Part shown: positions 52,028-61,000 of the stretch, piece after piece
How positions within the stretch are numbered: position 1 is the stretch's first letter
Layout of the letters: each line of letters starts with the position of its first letter
Assembly (NCBI RefSeq): GCF_900107095.1
Contig: NZ_FNOR01000005.1
Span: forward strand, 124,001 to 188,000
Direction of reading: 5' to 3'
Origin: Collimonas sp. OK242
Lineage (GTDB): Bacteria > Pseudomonadota > Gammaproteobacteria > Burkholderiales > Burkholderiaceae_D
DNA length: 64,000 bases
Program-made: the position numbers and the translations under genes
The notes under the pieces: model-generated
The model's database searches: none
What the model was told of the DNA's origin: nothing
What the model saw: only the letters and a program-made list of their open reading frames with translations

Positions 52028-53149
52028 ATGGTAGTCACCGAACAAAACTTAGCAGCGCTAGCCACCACCATCAAAGCGTGGGGGCGGGAGCTTGGCTTTG
52101 CCGATATCCGCATCAGCGATGTCGATCTGGCGCAGCAAGAGGCTGGCTTCGAGGCATGGCTGGCGCTTGGCTATCACGGTGAGATGGATTATATGGCAGC
52201 GCACGGAATGAAGCGCGCCCGGCCTGCGGAACTGGTGCCCGGTGCGATCCGGGCGATTGCGGTGCGCATGGATTATCTGCCGCGCGCCTATAAAGATGAT
52301 CAGGATAGTCAGGATGGTCAGCGCAACTGGCGCTCGCGCGAACAGGCGCGGCTGGCGCCGGCCGCCGCCGGCACTGCCACAGTGTCGCTGTATGCGCGCG
52401 GACGCGATTATCACAAGGTGCTGCGTTCGCGCATGCAGCAGCTGGCGGACCGCATCAAGGGCGAGATCGGCGATTTCGGCTATCGCGTGTTTACCGATTC
52501 GGCGCCGGTGATGGAGGTGGCCCTGGCGCAGAAGGCCGGCCTGGGCTGGCGCGGCAAGCACACCTTATTGCTGAATCGCGAAGCCGGATCGTTTTTCTTT
52601 CTCGGTGAAATCCTGACCGATCTGCCGTTGCCGGTTGACGAGTCCGTCAGCTCGCATTGCGGGCAGTGCAGCGCGTGTATCGATGTCTGTCCAACCAAGG
52701 CGATCGTCGGCCCGTACCGGCTCGACGCCCGCCGTTGCATCTCTTATCTGACGATCGAATTGAAAGGCAGCATCCCGGTGGAACTGCGGCCGCTGATCGG
52801 TAACCGCGTCTACGGCTGCGACGATTGCCAGCTGTTCTGTCCATGGAACAAGTTTGCGCAACCGTCCACGCTGGGAGATTTCGATGTACGCAACGGCCTC
52901 GATCGAGCCACTCTGGTGGAATTATTCGGCTGGAGCGAGGAGCAGTTTAATAGCCGCATGGAAGGCAGTCCGATTCGCCGCATCGGCTATCAGCGCTGGC
53001 TGCGCAATATGGCGGTGGGCCTTGGCAATACCGCGGCGGCCGGCGCCGGCACGCCGGAGATCGTCGCCGCCCTGCAACAGCGCAGCGACGATCCGTCCGA
53101 GCTGGTGCGCGAGCACGTAGCATGGGCCCTGCAGCAGCATGGCGCCTGA
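52028..53149 (+). CDS. queG: Epoxyqueuosine reductase QueG
   Basis: QueG performs the last step of queuosine synthesis in tRNA, reducing epoxyqueuosine with cobalamin and two [4Fe-4S] clusters. The 373-residue protein has the ferredoxin cysteines HCGQCSACIDVCPTKAIVGP and GCDDCQLFCPWN, the DSAPVMEVALAQKAGLGWRG segment, and a C-terminal HEAT-like helical tail. The ATG at 52028 directly follows the tandem-repeat array and has no strong ribosome-binding site. Confidence 0.96.
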   Translation: MVVTEQNLAALATTIKAWGRELGFADIRISDVDLAQQEAGFEAWLALGYHGEMDYMAAHGMKRARPAELVPGAIRAIAVRMDYLPRAYKDDQDSQDGQRNWRSREQARLAPAAAGTATVSLYARGRDYHKVLRSRMQQLADRIKGEIGDFGYRVFTDSAPVMEVALAQKAGLGWRGKHTLLLNREAGSFFFLGEILTDLPLPVDESVSSHCGQCSACIDVCPTKAIVGPYRLDARRCISYLTIELKGSIPVELRPLIGNRVYGCDDCQLFCPWNKFAQPSTLGDFDVRNGLDRATLVELFGWSEEQFNSRMEGSPIRRIGYQRWLRNMAVGLGNTAAAGAGTPEIVAALQQRSDDPSELVREHVAWALQQHGA

Positions 53150-53153
53150 TTGT

Positions 53154-54047
53154 TTATTGCTGCAAAACCCACAGCCAGAAAGGCAAGGTCAGCGCCGACA
53201 GCATGGTGCCGCTGGAAATCATGAACGCTACCAGAGGGCCGTTGCCGCCCATCCTGGCGGCCAGAATGTAGGCGCTGGAGGCGGTCGGCAGGGCGCAAAA
53301 CAGGACGACTATCTGCAGTTGCGACGGCGCCAGTCCCAGCCACTGACCCAGCAGCCAGGCCATGGCCGGCAGCGCCAGCAGCTTGACCGCCAGGAAGTAC
53401 CCGGTCAGCGCTTTGGCCCTATGCGCGCCGCTTAAGCGCAGGCCAGCCCCCACCAGCAACAGGCCCAGCGCTAGCGCGGAGTTGCCGAGGCGCGACAAGA
53501 CCGCTCCCGCCACTTCCGGCATCGGCAAGCCGGACAGGCTATACAAGAGCCCGCAAGCGGTGGCGATCAGCAAGGGATTGCGCGCCAGCTCCTTGAGCAA
53601 GCCGCCGCTTTTATGCGCCAGGGCATGGACCGCCGCCAGATTGCATAAAGGTACGCCAAAGCCGATCAGCATCGCCATCATGCCGGTGGCTTGCTCGCCG
53701 CCCAGCCTGGCCGCCAGGGCCAGCGCCATATACGAATTGAAGCGGTAGCCGGTTTGCATGCCGGATTCATAATCCATAGGCGCTGCCTTGATCCACGGTT
53801 TGCCCAGCCAGGTAAGAAAGATGGCGCCAAGCAGCGCGCACATGCCGATCATCAGCATCTTGCCGCTGGTGTCGAAGCTGAGAGGGGTGCGCGCAGTGGA
53901 ATAAAAGAGCAAGGCGGGGAAGAGCAGGAAATACACCAGTTTCTCCGCCCCGGTCCAGAACCCAGTCCCCCAGTTGCTGATACGGTACAAGATCGCTCCC
54001 AGCAGTATCAGCGAGAAATCCGGAAACAACAGGTTGACGATATACAT
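53154..54047 (-). CDS. AEC-family transporter
   Basis: The 297-residue inner-membrane protein has about ten hydrophobic segments, beginning MYIVNLLFPDFSLILLGAIL, and the AEC (auxin efflux carrier) ending FMISSGTMLSALTLPFWLWVL. Substrates of bacterial members are small organic acids or unknown. The ATG at 54047 is preferred; the frame runs 15 codons further without a good start. It is convergent with queG, with only 4 bases between the stop codons. Confidence 0.88.
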   Translation of the reverse strand: MYIVNLLFPDFSLILLGAILYRISNWGTGFWTGAEKLVYFLLFPALLFYSTARTPLSFDTSGKMLMIGMCALLGAIFLTWLGKPWIKAAPMDYESGMQTGYRFNSYMALALAARLGGEQATGMMAMLIGFGVPLCNLAAVHALAHKSGGLLKELARNPLLIATACGLLYSLSGLPMPEVAGAVLSRLGNSALALGLLLVGAGLRLSGAHRAKALTGYFLAVKLLALPAMAWLLGQWLGLAPSQLQIVVLFCALPTASSAYILAARMGGNGPLVAFMISSGTMLSALTLPFWLWVLQQ

Positions 54048-54436
54048 GGAGTGGCGAATATTGTTAGAAAGCAAGCTCGATTGTAGACACACCGGGCCGT
54101 CTTGCGTAATTTAAGGGAAAAGCGCCGACATTTATTTCTGTGTGGAAAATTTGTGGTCGTCAGAGAGTATCATTTTAATAATGGTTTAGTGAAAACCTAT
54201 TTTGTTTAGTTAAAATGATTCATATAAATTATTTGTTCAATCTGCGTAACTCCTGTTACAGTGCGACCACACCAGATATTGCAGATTGTAAAAAAATCAG
54301 CAAATTGAACCGGATTTCGGTTTCCGGGAAAACAGTAGTCATGTGGCACAGAATTCAGAATTTTTAAGCGTCTGGCGAAGCGATTAAGCGATTGCCAAGC
54401 AGGTTGAATCAACAGGATTGTAGGTGGTGGTGCATA

Positions 54437-54556
54437 AGAACGGTATTGATACCGGGGATACTGAGGAGACCTTGCATTCCGAATGAAGCCGTCTAAACGG
54501 CCGGGAATGCATACGAAGTAATTTGAGGCGCATCGACAGATGCGCCTTTTTTATTT
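54437..54556 (+). ncRNA. Candidate structured RNA ending in a terminator
   Basis: Three hairpins follow one another: CGGTAT-TG-ATACCG (54441-54454), TGCATTCC/GGAATGCA enclosing GCCGT/ACGGC (54473-54511), and a terminator. No protein frame of note is present. It could be a small RNA or an attenuating leader of ogt. I cannot identify a known RNA family, and the promoter and 5' end are unknown. The rest of 54048-54436 is A/T-rich with no gene. Confidence 0.4.
54526..54556 (+). terminator. Terminator just upstream of ogt
   Basis: GGCGCATC-GACA-GATGCGCC followed by T6-ATTTT is a strong intrinsic terminator. It ends 14 bases before the ogt ATG, so it either closes an upstream RNA or acts as an attenuator. 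Confidence 0.85.
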
Positions 54557-54569
54557 TATGCTACGCGGT

Positions 54570-55103
54570 ATGAACATAATCTCAGATAGTCCGCTCAAGC
54601 GCGCCGCCGGCGGCCAGCTCCCCGCGCAGCATTTCACCGCCGTGGTCGCCGCGCCATTCGGTGCGATGGGCATACGCACCGAAGCCGGCTTGCTGCAGGA
54701 ATTGGTCTATCTACCCCCGTCATTTCACGAAAAAGACGCCACCGATGCGTTGGCCGCACGCGCGGTCAAGCAGATCGGCCGTTATCTGGAACAACCGGAT
54801 TTCCGCTTCGACCTGCCCTTGGCGCCGCTAGGCACCGCTTTCCAGCACAGAGTGTGGAAGGCGATTGCCGCAATACCGCGTGGAGAAGTGCTTACTTATG
54901 GCCAGGTCGCCAAGCTGATAGAGTCGGCGCCGCGCGCGGTTGGGCAGGCATGCGGGGCCAACTGGTTCCCGCTGGTGATTCCCTGCCACCGGGTAACCGC
55001 GGCAGGCGGCATAGGCGGCTTTTCTCATCACGACGACGTCGATGGTTTCCATTTGCGCGTCAAACGCTGGTTGCTGGAGCATGAAGGCGTGGTTGGCCTG
55101 TGA
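54570..55103 (+). CDS. ogt: Methylated-DNA--protein-cysteine S-methyltransferase
   Basis: The 177-residue suicide repair protein removes methyl groups from O6-methylguanine. It has the active-site motif IPCHRV (Cys about 143) preceded by ANWFPLV, and GEVLTYGQVAKLI of the DNA-binding helix-turn-helix. The frame extends upstream through the terminator hairpin, but the ATG at 54570 is the first start outside it. It overlaps xerD as GTGA, an unusual pairing that couples their translation. Confidence 0.92.
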   Translation: MNIISDSPLKRAAGGQLPAQHFTAVVAAPFGAMGIRTEAGLLQELVYLPPSFHEKDATDALAARAVKQIGRYLEQPDFRFDLPLAPLGTAFQHRVWKAIAAIPRGEVLTYGQVAKLIESAPRAVGQACGANWFPLVIPCHRVTAAGGIGGFSHHDDVDGFHLRVKRWLLEHEGVVGL

Positions 55104-56038
55104 GAAGGTCCAGCGCTGAGACACTAACGAAACCGGCACTAAACGCCGAACATCAAACCGCGATCGACGAGTTCTGCGACAGCTTGTGGCTGGAAGACGG
55201 CCTTGCCAAGAACTCGCTTGAAGCCTATCGGCGCGACATGACGCTGTTCGCCTTGTGGTTACAGGCGCAACCGGACGGCAAATCCTTGTTTACTACCCAT
55301 GCCGGCGATCTGAACGCTTATTTCCTGGCAAGGCATGAAAGCAGCAAGGCGACCTCCTCGAACCGTCGCCTGGCGGTGCTGAAGCGTTTTTACCTGCTGG
55401 CCTTGCGGCAAAACCGCATCAGCGTCGATCCTTGCCTGCATTTGCGCTCTGCCAAGCAAGCGCCGCGTTTCCCCAAGATCTTGTCCGAAGCCCAGGTTGA
55501 AGCCTTGTTGGCCGCGCCCGATGTTGCGACGCCGCTCGGCCTGCGCGACCGCACCATGCTGGAGCTGATGTATGCCAGCGGTTTGCGGGTATCGGAGCTG
55601 GTGTTGCTGAAAACGCTGGAAGTCGGCATGAACGAGGGTGTGTTGCGGATTACCGGCAAGGGCAATAAAACGCGTCTGCTGCCGTTTGGCGAAGAAGCGC
55701 GCAACTGGATCGTGCGCTACCTGAAAGATGCGCGCGGCCAGATCATGAACGGCCAGATGGACGATGCGTTGTTCGTGACGGCCCGCGGCGGCGCCATGAC
55801 GCGCCAGATGTTCTGGACCTTGATCAAGAAATACGCAGCCAAGGCTGCCATCAATGCGCCGCTGTCGCCGCATACCTTGCGCCACGCATTTGCCACCCAC
55901 CTGCTGAATCACGGCGCGGATTTGCGCGTAGTGCAACTGCTGTTGGGGCATGCCGACATATCTACTACCCAGATTTACACGCATGTGGCGCGTGAACGCT
56001 TGAAGGCGCTGCATGCGGCGCATCATCCGCGCGGCTGA
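55100..56038 (+). CDS. xerD: Site-specific tyrosine recombinase XerD
   Basis: XerD acts with XerC at dif to resolve chromosome dimers. The 312-residue product has an N-terminal core-binding domain (FCDSLWLEDGLAKNSLEAYR) and the catalytic set: Arg in YASGLRVSELVLL, Lys in GKGNKTRLLPFG, SPHTLRHAFATHLLNHGADL (His-x-x-Arg), LGHADISTTQIYTHV with the His and Tyr. It starts with GTG inside the ogt end. The assignment to XerD rather than XerC rests on the GLAKNSLEAYRRD and SPHTLRHAFATHLLNHG wording. Confidence 0.93.
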   Translation: MRRSSAETLTKPALNAEHQTAIDEFCDSLWLEDGLAKNSLEAYRRDMTLFALWLQAQPDGKSLFTTHAGDLNAYFLARHESSKATSSNRRLAVLKRFYLLALRQNRISVDPCLHLRSAKQAPRFPKILSEAQVEALLAAPDVATPLGLRDRTMLELMYASGLRVSELVLLKTLEVGMNEGVLRITGKGNKTRLLPFGEEARNWIVRYLKDARGQIMNGQMDDALFVTARGGAMTRQMFWTLIKKYAAKAAINAPLSPHTLRHAFATHLLNHGADLRVVQLLLGHADISTTQIYTHVARERLKALHAAHHPRG

Positions 56039-56190
56039 AATTTTGGAGACCGGATGCGGGCAGCATTGATGAAGTCGAATGGATTGGTTGGTGTTTTGAT
56101 AATCCTCCATTAAATTGAATTCTGCATCCTCCCAATTATTCTCCTGTATCCTGTAATACATCTATTCAAGAGTCTATTTAGGGGGCGCAA

Positions 56191-56376
56191 TTGGCAAAAA
56201 CGAATTTTCAGTATGAAAAACGGCAAAAAGAGTTAGAGAAGAAAAAAAAGAAGGAAGAAAAGCTGAAACGTAAGGCGGAGAAAGGTTCTTCCACCGAAGT
56301 TGAAGCAGAAGATGCGGCAGAGTCCGAACTGCCGGCGACCGGTGAGCCGGCTTCCGACGAGCCAAAACAGCCTTAA
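56191..56376 (+). CDS. Small highly charged protein
   Basis: The 61-residue product starts at TTG (56191) with a GGGGG tract upstream and reads AKTNFQYEKRQKELEKKKKK, a Lys/Glu-rich helix, then an acidic Pro/Ala tail. I recall closely similar small proteins in other Burkholderiales, which supports it as a real gene. The function is unknown. The bases 56039-56190 upstream of it are A/T-rich and likely hold its promoter. Confidence 0.7.
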   Translation: MAKTNFQYEKRQKELEKKKKKEEKLKRKAEKGSSTEVEAEDAAESELPATGEPASDEPKQP

Positions 56377-56507
56377 ACGTCAAGCGCGGCGGTCAGCCCG
56401 ATCAGCGTGGATCAGCGGCAGGGTTGTCGCTGCGTCAAGTTTTACGAACGAAAACATGATTTGCCAGCAGACGCTCAGGCACAGGGCGCTGCGTTCAAAT
56501 ACCCGGT

Positions 56508-56993
56508 ATGACAAAACATATTTCAGAGACCCCGGCGACGCAATTCTTGCGCAAGCACGGCGCGGTCTTTTCCGAGCACCCCTATGCATATGAAGAACAT
56601 GGCGGCACCACGGTATCGGCGCGCGCATTAGGCGTGGACGAACATCATGTGGTGAAGACGCTGGTGATGCAGGATGAGGCGGCCAAGCCCCTGATCATCC
56701 TGATGCACGGCGATCGCAAGGTGTCGACCAAGAACCTGGCGCGGCAAATCGGCTGCAAGTCGGTCGAGCCATGCAAGCCGGAGGTGGCGCACCGCCATTC
56801 CGGTTATCTGATCGGCGGCACTTCGCCGTTCGCTACCCGCAAGGCGCTGCCCGTCTATATAGAAGAAAGCATCCTGGCCTTGCAGAAGATATATATTAAC
56901 GGTGGCCGGCGTGGCTATTTGATCGGCATGGCGCCGCACAGCGCGGCCGATCTGTTGCAAGCAAAAGCGGTCCGGTGTGCGCTGGACGAGTAA
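56508..56993 (+). CDS. ybaK: Cys-tRNA(Pro) deacylase YbaK
   Basis: YbaK hydrolyses Cys mischarged on tRNA-Pro in trans to prolyl-tRNA synthetase. The 161-residue protein has the YbaK/ProRS-INS fold signatures: ARALGVDEHHVVKTLVM, the Lys-containing KVSTKNLARQIG, GYLIGGTSPFATRKALPV and INGGRRGYLIGM. Its length is typical. It is probably co-transcribed with plsY, which starts 52 bases later. Confidence 0.93.
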   Translation: MTKHISETPATQFLRKHGAVFSEHPYAYEEHGGTTVSARALGVDEHHVVKTLVMQDEAAKPLIILMHGDRKVSTKNLARQIGCKSVEPCKPEVAHRHSGYLIGGTSPFATRKALPVYIEESILALQKIYINGGRRGYLIGMAPHSAADLLQAKAVRCALDE

Positions 56994-57045
56994 GCAGAAT
57001 AAATGCCAGACCTGAATCAACCAAATACAAAAGAAAGAGACACGC

Positions 57046-57666
57046 ATGTACACATTGTTATTCGCGCTTGCCGCCTACCTGATCGGTTCGGTATCGTTCG
57101 GCATCATCACCAGCAAGGTATTCGGGCTGGGAGATCCGCGTACCTACGGCTCGAATAATCCGGGCGCCACCAATGTCCTGCGCAGCGGGAATAAAACCGC
57201 GGCAGCCCTGACTTTGCTCGGCGATGGTTTCAAGGGTTGGCTGGCGGTGTGGCTGACACAGAAATACGGGCCGCAATTCGGCCTGGGCGACGGCGCCGTG
57301 GCGCTGGCCGCCGTGGCGGTGTTTTTGGGGCATCTGTGGCCAGTGTTTTTCCGTTTTGCCGGCGGCAAAGGTGTGGCGACATTGCTCGGTATCCTGATTG
57401 GCATCAGCCTCTGGCTGGGCCTGGCGACCATCGCGACCTGGATGATCGTGGCCTATGCATTTCGCTATTCCTCGCTGGCGGCCTTGATTGCCAGCGTATT
57501 CGCCCCATTCTTCTATGCCTTGATGGAAGGGCCGGACATGATTTTGCTGGCAATTGTCGTCATGAGCGCCTTGCTGATCTATCGCCATGCCAAAAACATC
57601 GGCAATTTACTGGCCGGCAAGGAAAGCCGTATCGGCGCCAAGAAGAAGGGCGGCAAGACGGCGTAG
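57046..57666 (+). CDS. plsY: Acyl-phosphate:glycerol-3-phosphate acyltransferase PlsY
   Basis: PlsY transfers an acyl group from acyl phosphate to glycerol-3-phosphate at the inner membrane, the first step of phospholipid synthesis. The 206-residue protein has five membrane helices and the three motifs [20 protein letters not shown] with [33 protein letters not shown] and a later helix region. Together with PlsC at 2911 it gives both acylation steps in this window. The C-terminus is basic (GAKKKGGK). Confidence 0.95.
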   Translation: MYTLLFALAAYLIGSVSFGIITSKVFGLGDPRTYGSNNPGATNVLRSGNKTAAALTLLGDGFKGWLAVWLTQKYGPQFGLGDGAVALAAVAVFLGHLWPVFFRFAGGKGVATLLGILIGISLWLGLATIATWMIVAYAFRYSSLAALIASVFAPFFYALMEGPDMILLAIVVMSALLIYRHAKNIGNLLAGKESRIGAKKKGGKTA

Positions 57667-57756
57667 GGCGGGCGCCTGCGCCCACGCGTGACTTCAAATC
57701 CGCCATCATGCTTAGCCGGCAACGCGGGCAAAAAACTTGCCCATCCTGCCGATGAT

Positions 57757-57796
57757 AAAAAAAGCGCTGCTCCCTTCCGGGTCAGCGCTTTTTTAC
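57757..57796. terminator. Terminator after plsY
   Basis: AAAAAGCGCTG and CAGCGCTTTTTT form an 11-base stem around a GC-rich loop, with T and A runs on both sides, about 95 bases after plsY. Confidence 0.88.
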
Positions 57797-58002
57797 TTGG
57801 ATTTACCGTAGTCGTTATATCGAATTAGCTATAAGTCAGATTTTGTTGATGTCAATATAAAACTATTGCTGCGATGCAGTATGGTATTTCAAGCTGAAAT
57901 TCAGTTTTCCATACAATGAAAAAACTAATCAACCGCAATTTCCCATAGTATTTCGCCTTGCTATGCAGCATATTTTCATATTATGAAATCAAATATCGCT
58001 AT

Positions 58003-58031
58003 TTGGAAATGGAAAAAACTCCTGTTAGAAT
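58003..58031 (+). promoter_or_regulatory. Promoter of the pyruvate dehydrogenase operon
   Basis: TTGGAA (58003-58008) and TAGAAT (58026-58031) are 17 bases apart, about 95 bases upstream of aceE. The preceding 200 bases are strikingly A/T-rich. The rest of 57797-58125 contains no gene. Confidence 0.6.
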
Positions 58032-58039
58032 TTGGCGTC

Positions 58040-58061
58040 CGTCTACAAAGTGACGTAGACG
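58040..58061 (+). promoter_or_regulatory. Hairpin in the aceE leader
   Basis: CGTCTAC and GTAGACG pair perfectly across 8 bases at the expected transcription start. It may be an operator dyad for a pyruvate-responsive repressor or a 5' mRNA-stabilising stem; no known consensus is matched. Confidence 0.4.
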
Positions 58062-58125
58062 CTTGCGACCCAACCCGCTAATCCGATGTTAAATTGGACA
58101 GGCGCACAAATTCAGGAGACTCAGC

Positions 58126-60822
58126 ATGTCAGCCCAGCTCGACCAGGTTTTGGCCCAGGCCGCCAACGATCCAGACGTCATAGAAACCCAAGAATGGCTT
58201 GATGCGCTAGAAGCTGTTATTGAAACCGAAGGCCCTGAACGCGCCCACTATCTGATGGAAAGAATGGTCGACCTGGCCCGCCGCCGCGGCGCCCAGATCC
58301 CGTTTTCCAGCAACACCGCTTACGTCAACACCATCCCGGCCCACATGGGCGAGCCTTGCCCCGGCGATCTGGAAATCGAAGAGCGCCTGCGCTCGTGGAT
58401 GCGCTGGAACGCGATGGCCATGGTGGTCAAGGCCAACCGCCTCGACGGCGACCTCGGCGGCCATCTGTCCAGCTTTGCATCGCTGGCCAACATGCTGGGC
58501 ATCGGCTTCAATCACTTCTGGCATGCTCCTTCCGAGAACCATGGTGGCGACCTGTTGTACATCCAGGGCCACTCGTCGCCAGGCATCTACGCCCGCGCTT
58601 TCCTTGAAGGCCGCCTGACTGAAGAGCAACTGCTGCATTTCCGTCGCGAAGTCGACGGCAACGGCCTGTCTTCCTACCCGCATCCGAAGCTGATGCCGGA
58701 TTTCTGGCAATTCCCTACCGTATCGATGGGCCTGGGCCCGCTGATGGCGATTTACCAGGCGCGTTTCCTGAAATACCTGCATGCACGCAGCATCGCCGAT
58801 ACCGCCAACCGCAAGGTTTGGGCCTTCTGCGGCGACGGCGAAATGGACGAGCCGGAATCGATGGGCGCCATCGGCATGGCCGGCCGCGAGCGTCTGGACA
58901 ACCTGGTGATCGTGGTCAACTGCAACCTGCAGCGCCTGGACGGCCCGGTGCGCGGTAACGGCAAGATCATCCAGGAACTGGAAAGCGATTTCCGCGGCGC
59001 CGGCTGGAACGTGGTCAAGGTGATCTGGGGCGCAGGCTGGGACGATCTGCTGGCGCGCGACAAGGAAGGCATCCTGCAACGCGTGATGATGGAAACCGTC
59101 GACGGCGAATACCAGAACTACAAGGCCAAGGACGGCGCTTTCGTACGCAAGCATTTCTTCGGCAAGCATCCGAAGCTGCTGGAACTGGTCAGCAAGATGT
59201 CGGACGACGATATCTGGCACCTGACCCGCGGCGGCCACGATCCGCACAAGATTTACGCTGCTTTCAAAGTGGCGCAAGAACACAAGGGCCAGCCGACCGT
59301 CTTGCTGGTCAAGAGTATCAAGGGCTACGGCTTCGGCAAATCGGGCGAAGCGCGCAATACTGCGCACAACACCAAGAAGCTGGACGACGAAGCCATCAAG
59401 GCCATGCGCGACCGCTTCCAGTTGCCGATTGCCGACGAGCAGCTGCCTGAAGTGCCGTTCTTCAAGCCATCCGACGACACCCCGGAAATGCAATACCTGC
59501 ACGCCCGCCGCAAAGCGCTGGGCGGTTACCTGCCGCAACGCCGGCAGAAAGCCGACGAAGTATTGGTGGTGCCGGAATTGTCCACATTCAAGGGCGCCTT
59601 GGAGCCGACTGCCGAAGGCCGTGAAATTTCCACGACCCAGGCTTACGTGCGTATCCTCAACATCCTGCTGCGCGACCCGAGCCTGGGCCAGCGCGTGGTG
59701 CCGATCATGGTCGACGAATCGCGTACTTTCGGTATGGAAGGCCTGTTCCGCCAGATCGGTATTTTCAGCCAGGTCGGCCAATTGTACGAGCCGGTCGATA
59801 AAGACCAGGTGATGTACTACCGTGAAGACAAGGCTGGCCAGATCCTGCAAGAGGGGATCAACGAAGCCGGCGGCATGAGTTCATGGATTGCTGCGGCAAC
59901 TTCCTACTCGACCAATAACCGGGTCATGATTCCGTTCTACACCTACTACTCGATGTTCGGCCTGCAGCGTATCGGCGACCTGGCCTGGGCGGCGGGCGAC
60001 ATGCGCGCCCGCGGCTTCCTGCTGGGCGGCACCGCTGGCCGTACCACATTGAACGGCGAAGGCTTGCAACATGAAGACGGCCACAGCCACGTGCTGGCTT
60101 CGACCATCCCGAACTGCGTTCCTTACGATCCAACCTTCTCGCACGAAGTCGCAGTCATCATGCATGATGGCCTGCGCCGCATGGTCACCAATCAGGAAGA
60201 CGTGTTCTACTACCTGACGCTGATGAACGAGAACTACAGTCATCCAGGTCTCAAGGAAGGCCAGGAAGAGGGCATCATCAAGGGCCTCTACCTGCTGCAG
60301 GAAGGCGGCAAGAAGAGCAAGCAACGCGTGCAGCTGATGGGTTCCGGCACGATCCTGCGCGAAGTCATCGAAGGCGCGGCATTGCTCGCCAGCGACTGGG
60401 GCGTCGATGCCGATGTCTGGTCGGCGCCGTCGTTCACCTTGCTGGCCCGCGACGGCCAGGATGTCGAACGCTGGAACATGCTGCATCCGACCGCAACACC
60501 GCGTCTGGCGCACATCACCCAATGCCTGCAAGACACCGCCGGTCCGATCATCGTCTCCACCGACTACATGCGCACTTTCGCTGAGCAGGCGCGTGCTTTT
60601 GTTCCTGCGGGCCGTACTTATAAAGTGCTGGGCACGGACGGCTTCGGTCGCTCGGATACCCGCGCCAAGCTGCGTGAATTCTTCGAAGTCAATCGCTACT
60701 ATGTGGCAGTGGCGGCATTGAAGGCCCTGGCGGACGAAGGCAAGATCAAAGCCTCGGTTGTCGCCGATGCGATTACCAAGTATGGTATCAATCCGGAGAA
60801 GCCGAATCCGGTCACGCAATAA
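58126..60822 (+). CDS. aceE: Pyruvate dehydrogenase E1 component, homodimeric
   Basis: AceE decarboxylates pyruvate with thiamine diphosphate and reductively acetylates the E2 lipoyl group. The 898-residue protein has the ThDP motif GDGEMDEPES ending in VVNCNLQRLDGPV, the N-terminal NTAYVNTIPAHMGEPCPGD, and GRTTLNGEGLQHEDGHSH. AGGAG lies 8 bases before the ATG. Its length and single-chain form fit the proteobacterial homodimeric E1. It begins the aceE-aceF-Ntn-lpdA operon. Confidence 0.97.
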   Translation: MSAQLDQVLAQAANDPDVIETQEWLDALEAVIETEGPERAHYLMERMVDLARRRGAQIPFSSNTAYVNTIPAHMGEPCPGDLEIEERLRSWMRWNAMAMVVKANRLDGDLGGHLSSFASLANMLGIGFNHFWHAPSENHGGDLLYIQGHSSPGIYARAFLEGRLTEEQLLHFRREVDGNGLSSYPHPKLMPDFWQFPTVSMGLGPLMAIYQARFLKYLHARSIADTANRKVWAFCGDGEMDEPESMGAIGMAGRERLDNLVIVVNCNLQRLDGPVRGNGKIIQELESDFRGAGWNVVKVIWGAGWDDLLARDKEGILQRVMMETVDGEYQNYKAKDGAFVRKHFFGKHPKLLELVSKMSDDDIWHLTRGGHDPHKIYAAFKVAQEHKGQPTVLLVKSIKGYGFGKSGEARNTAHNTKKLDDEAIKAMRDRFQLPIADEQLPEVPFFKPSDDTPEMQYLHARRKALGGYLPQRRQKADEVLVVPELSTFKGALEPTAEGREISTTQAYVRILNILLRDPSLGQRVVPIMVDESRTFGMEGLFRQIGIFSQVGQLYEPVDKDQVMYYREDKAGQILQEGINEAGGMSSWIAAATSYSTNNRVMIPFYTYYSMFGLQRIGDLAWAAGDMRARGFLLGGTAGRTTLNGEGLQHEDGHSHVLASTIPNCVPYDPTFSHEVAVIMHDGLRRMVTNQEDVFYYLTLMNENYSHPGLKEGQEEGIIKGLYLLQEGGKKSKQRVQLMGSGTILREVIEGAALLASDWGVDADVWSAPSFTLLARDGQDVERWNMLHPTATPRLAHITQCLQDTAGPIIVSTDYMRTFAEQARAFVPAGRTYKVLGTDGFGRSDTRAKLREFFEVNRYYVAVAALKALADEGKIKASVVADAITKYGINPEKPNPVTQ

Positions 60823-60908
60823 GGTACTGGTCTTGATAACTGGATAATAAGTTAACAAGCAATAGCAGGTAAGGGTAAGCAAGCCAGTATTAAAATTTCC
60901 ACGGCTAT

Positions 60909-60971
60909 ATATGCGGGTCTGGCGGACCTGAATTTTCTGAAAAGAAACTCAGGCCCGCCAGATTCGCATAT
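60909..60971 (+). repeat. Long hairpin between aceE and aceF
   Basis: Arms of 23 bases (60909-60931 and 60949-60971) pair around a 17-base loop with two G.U pairs and one A.C mismatch in RNA. There is no T-run after it, so it is not a normal terminator. It lies in the 178-base aceE-aceF spacer and ends about 30 bases before aceF. Confidence 0.75.
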
Positions 60972-61000
60972 GCAGCGGGCAGAATGAATGGAGCTAAGCG

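Noticed and set aside
58207-59850. 547-codon open frame on the minus strand opposite aceE
   Set aside because: Antisense shadow of aceE with no family resemblance and no ribosome-binding site.
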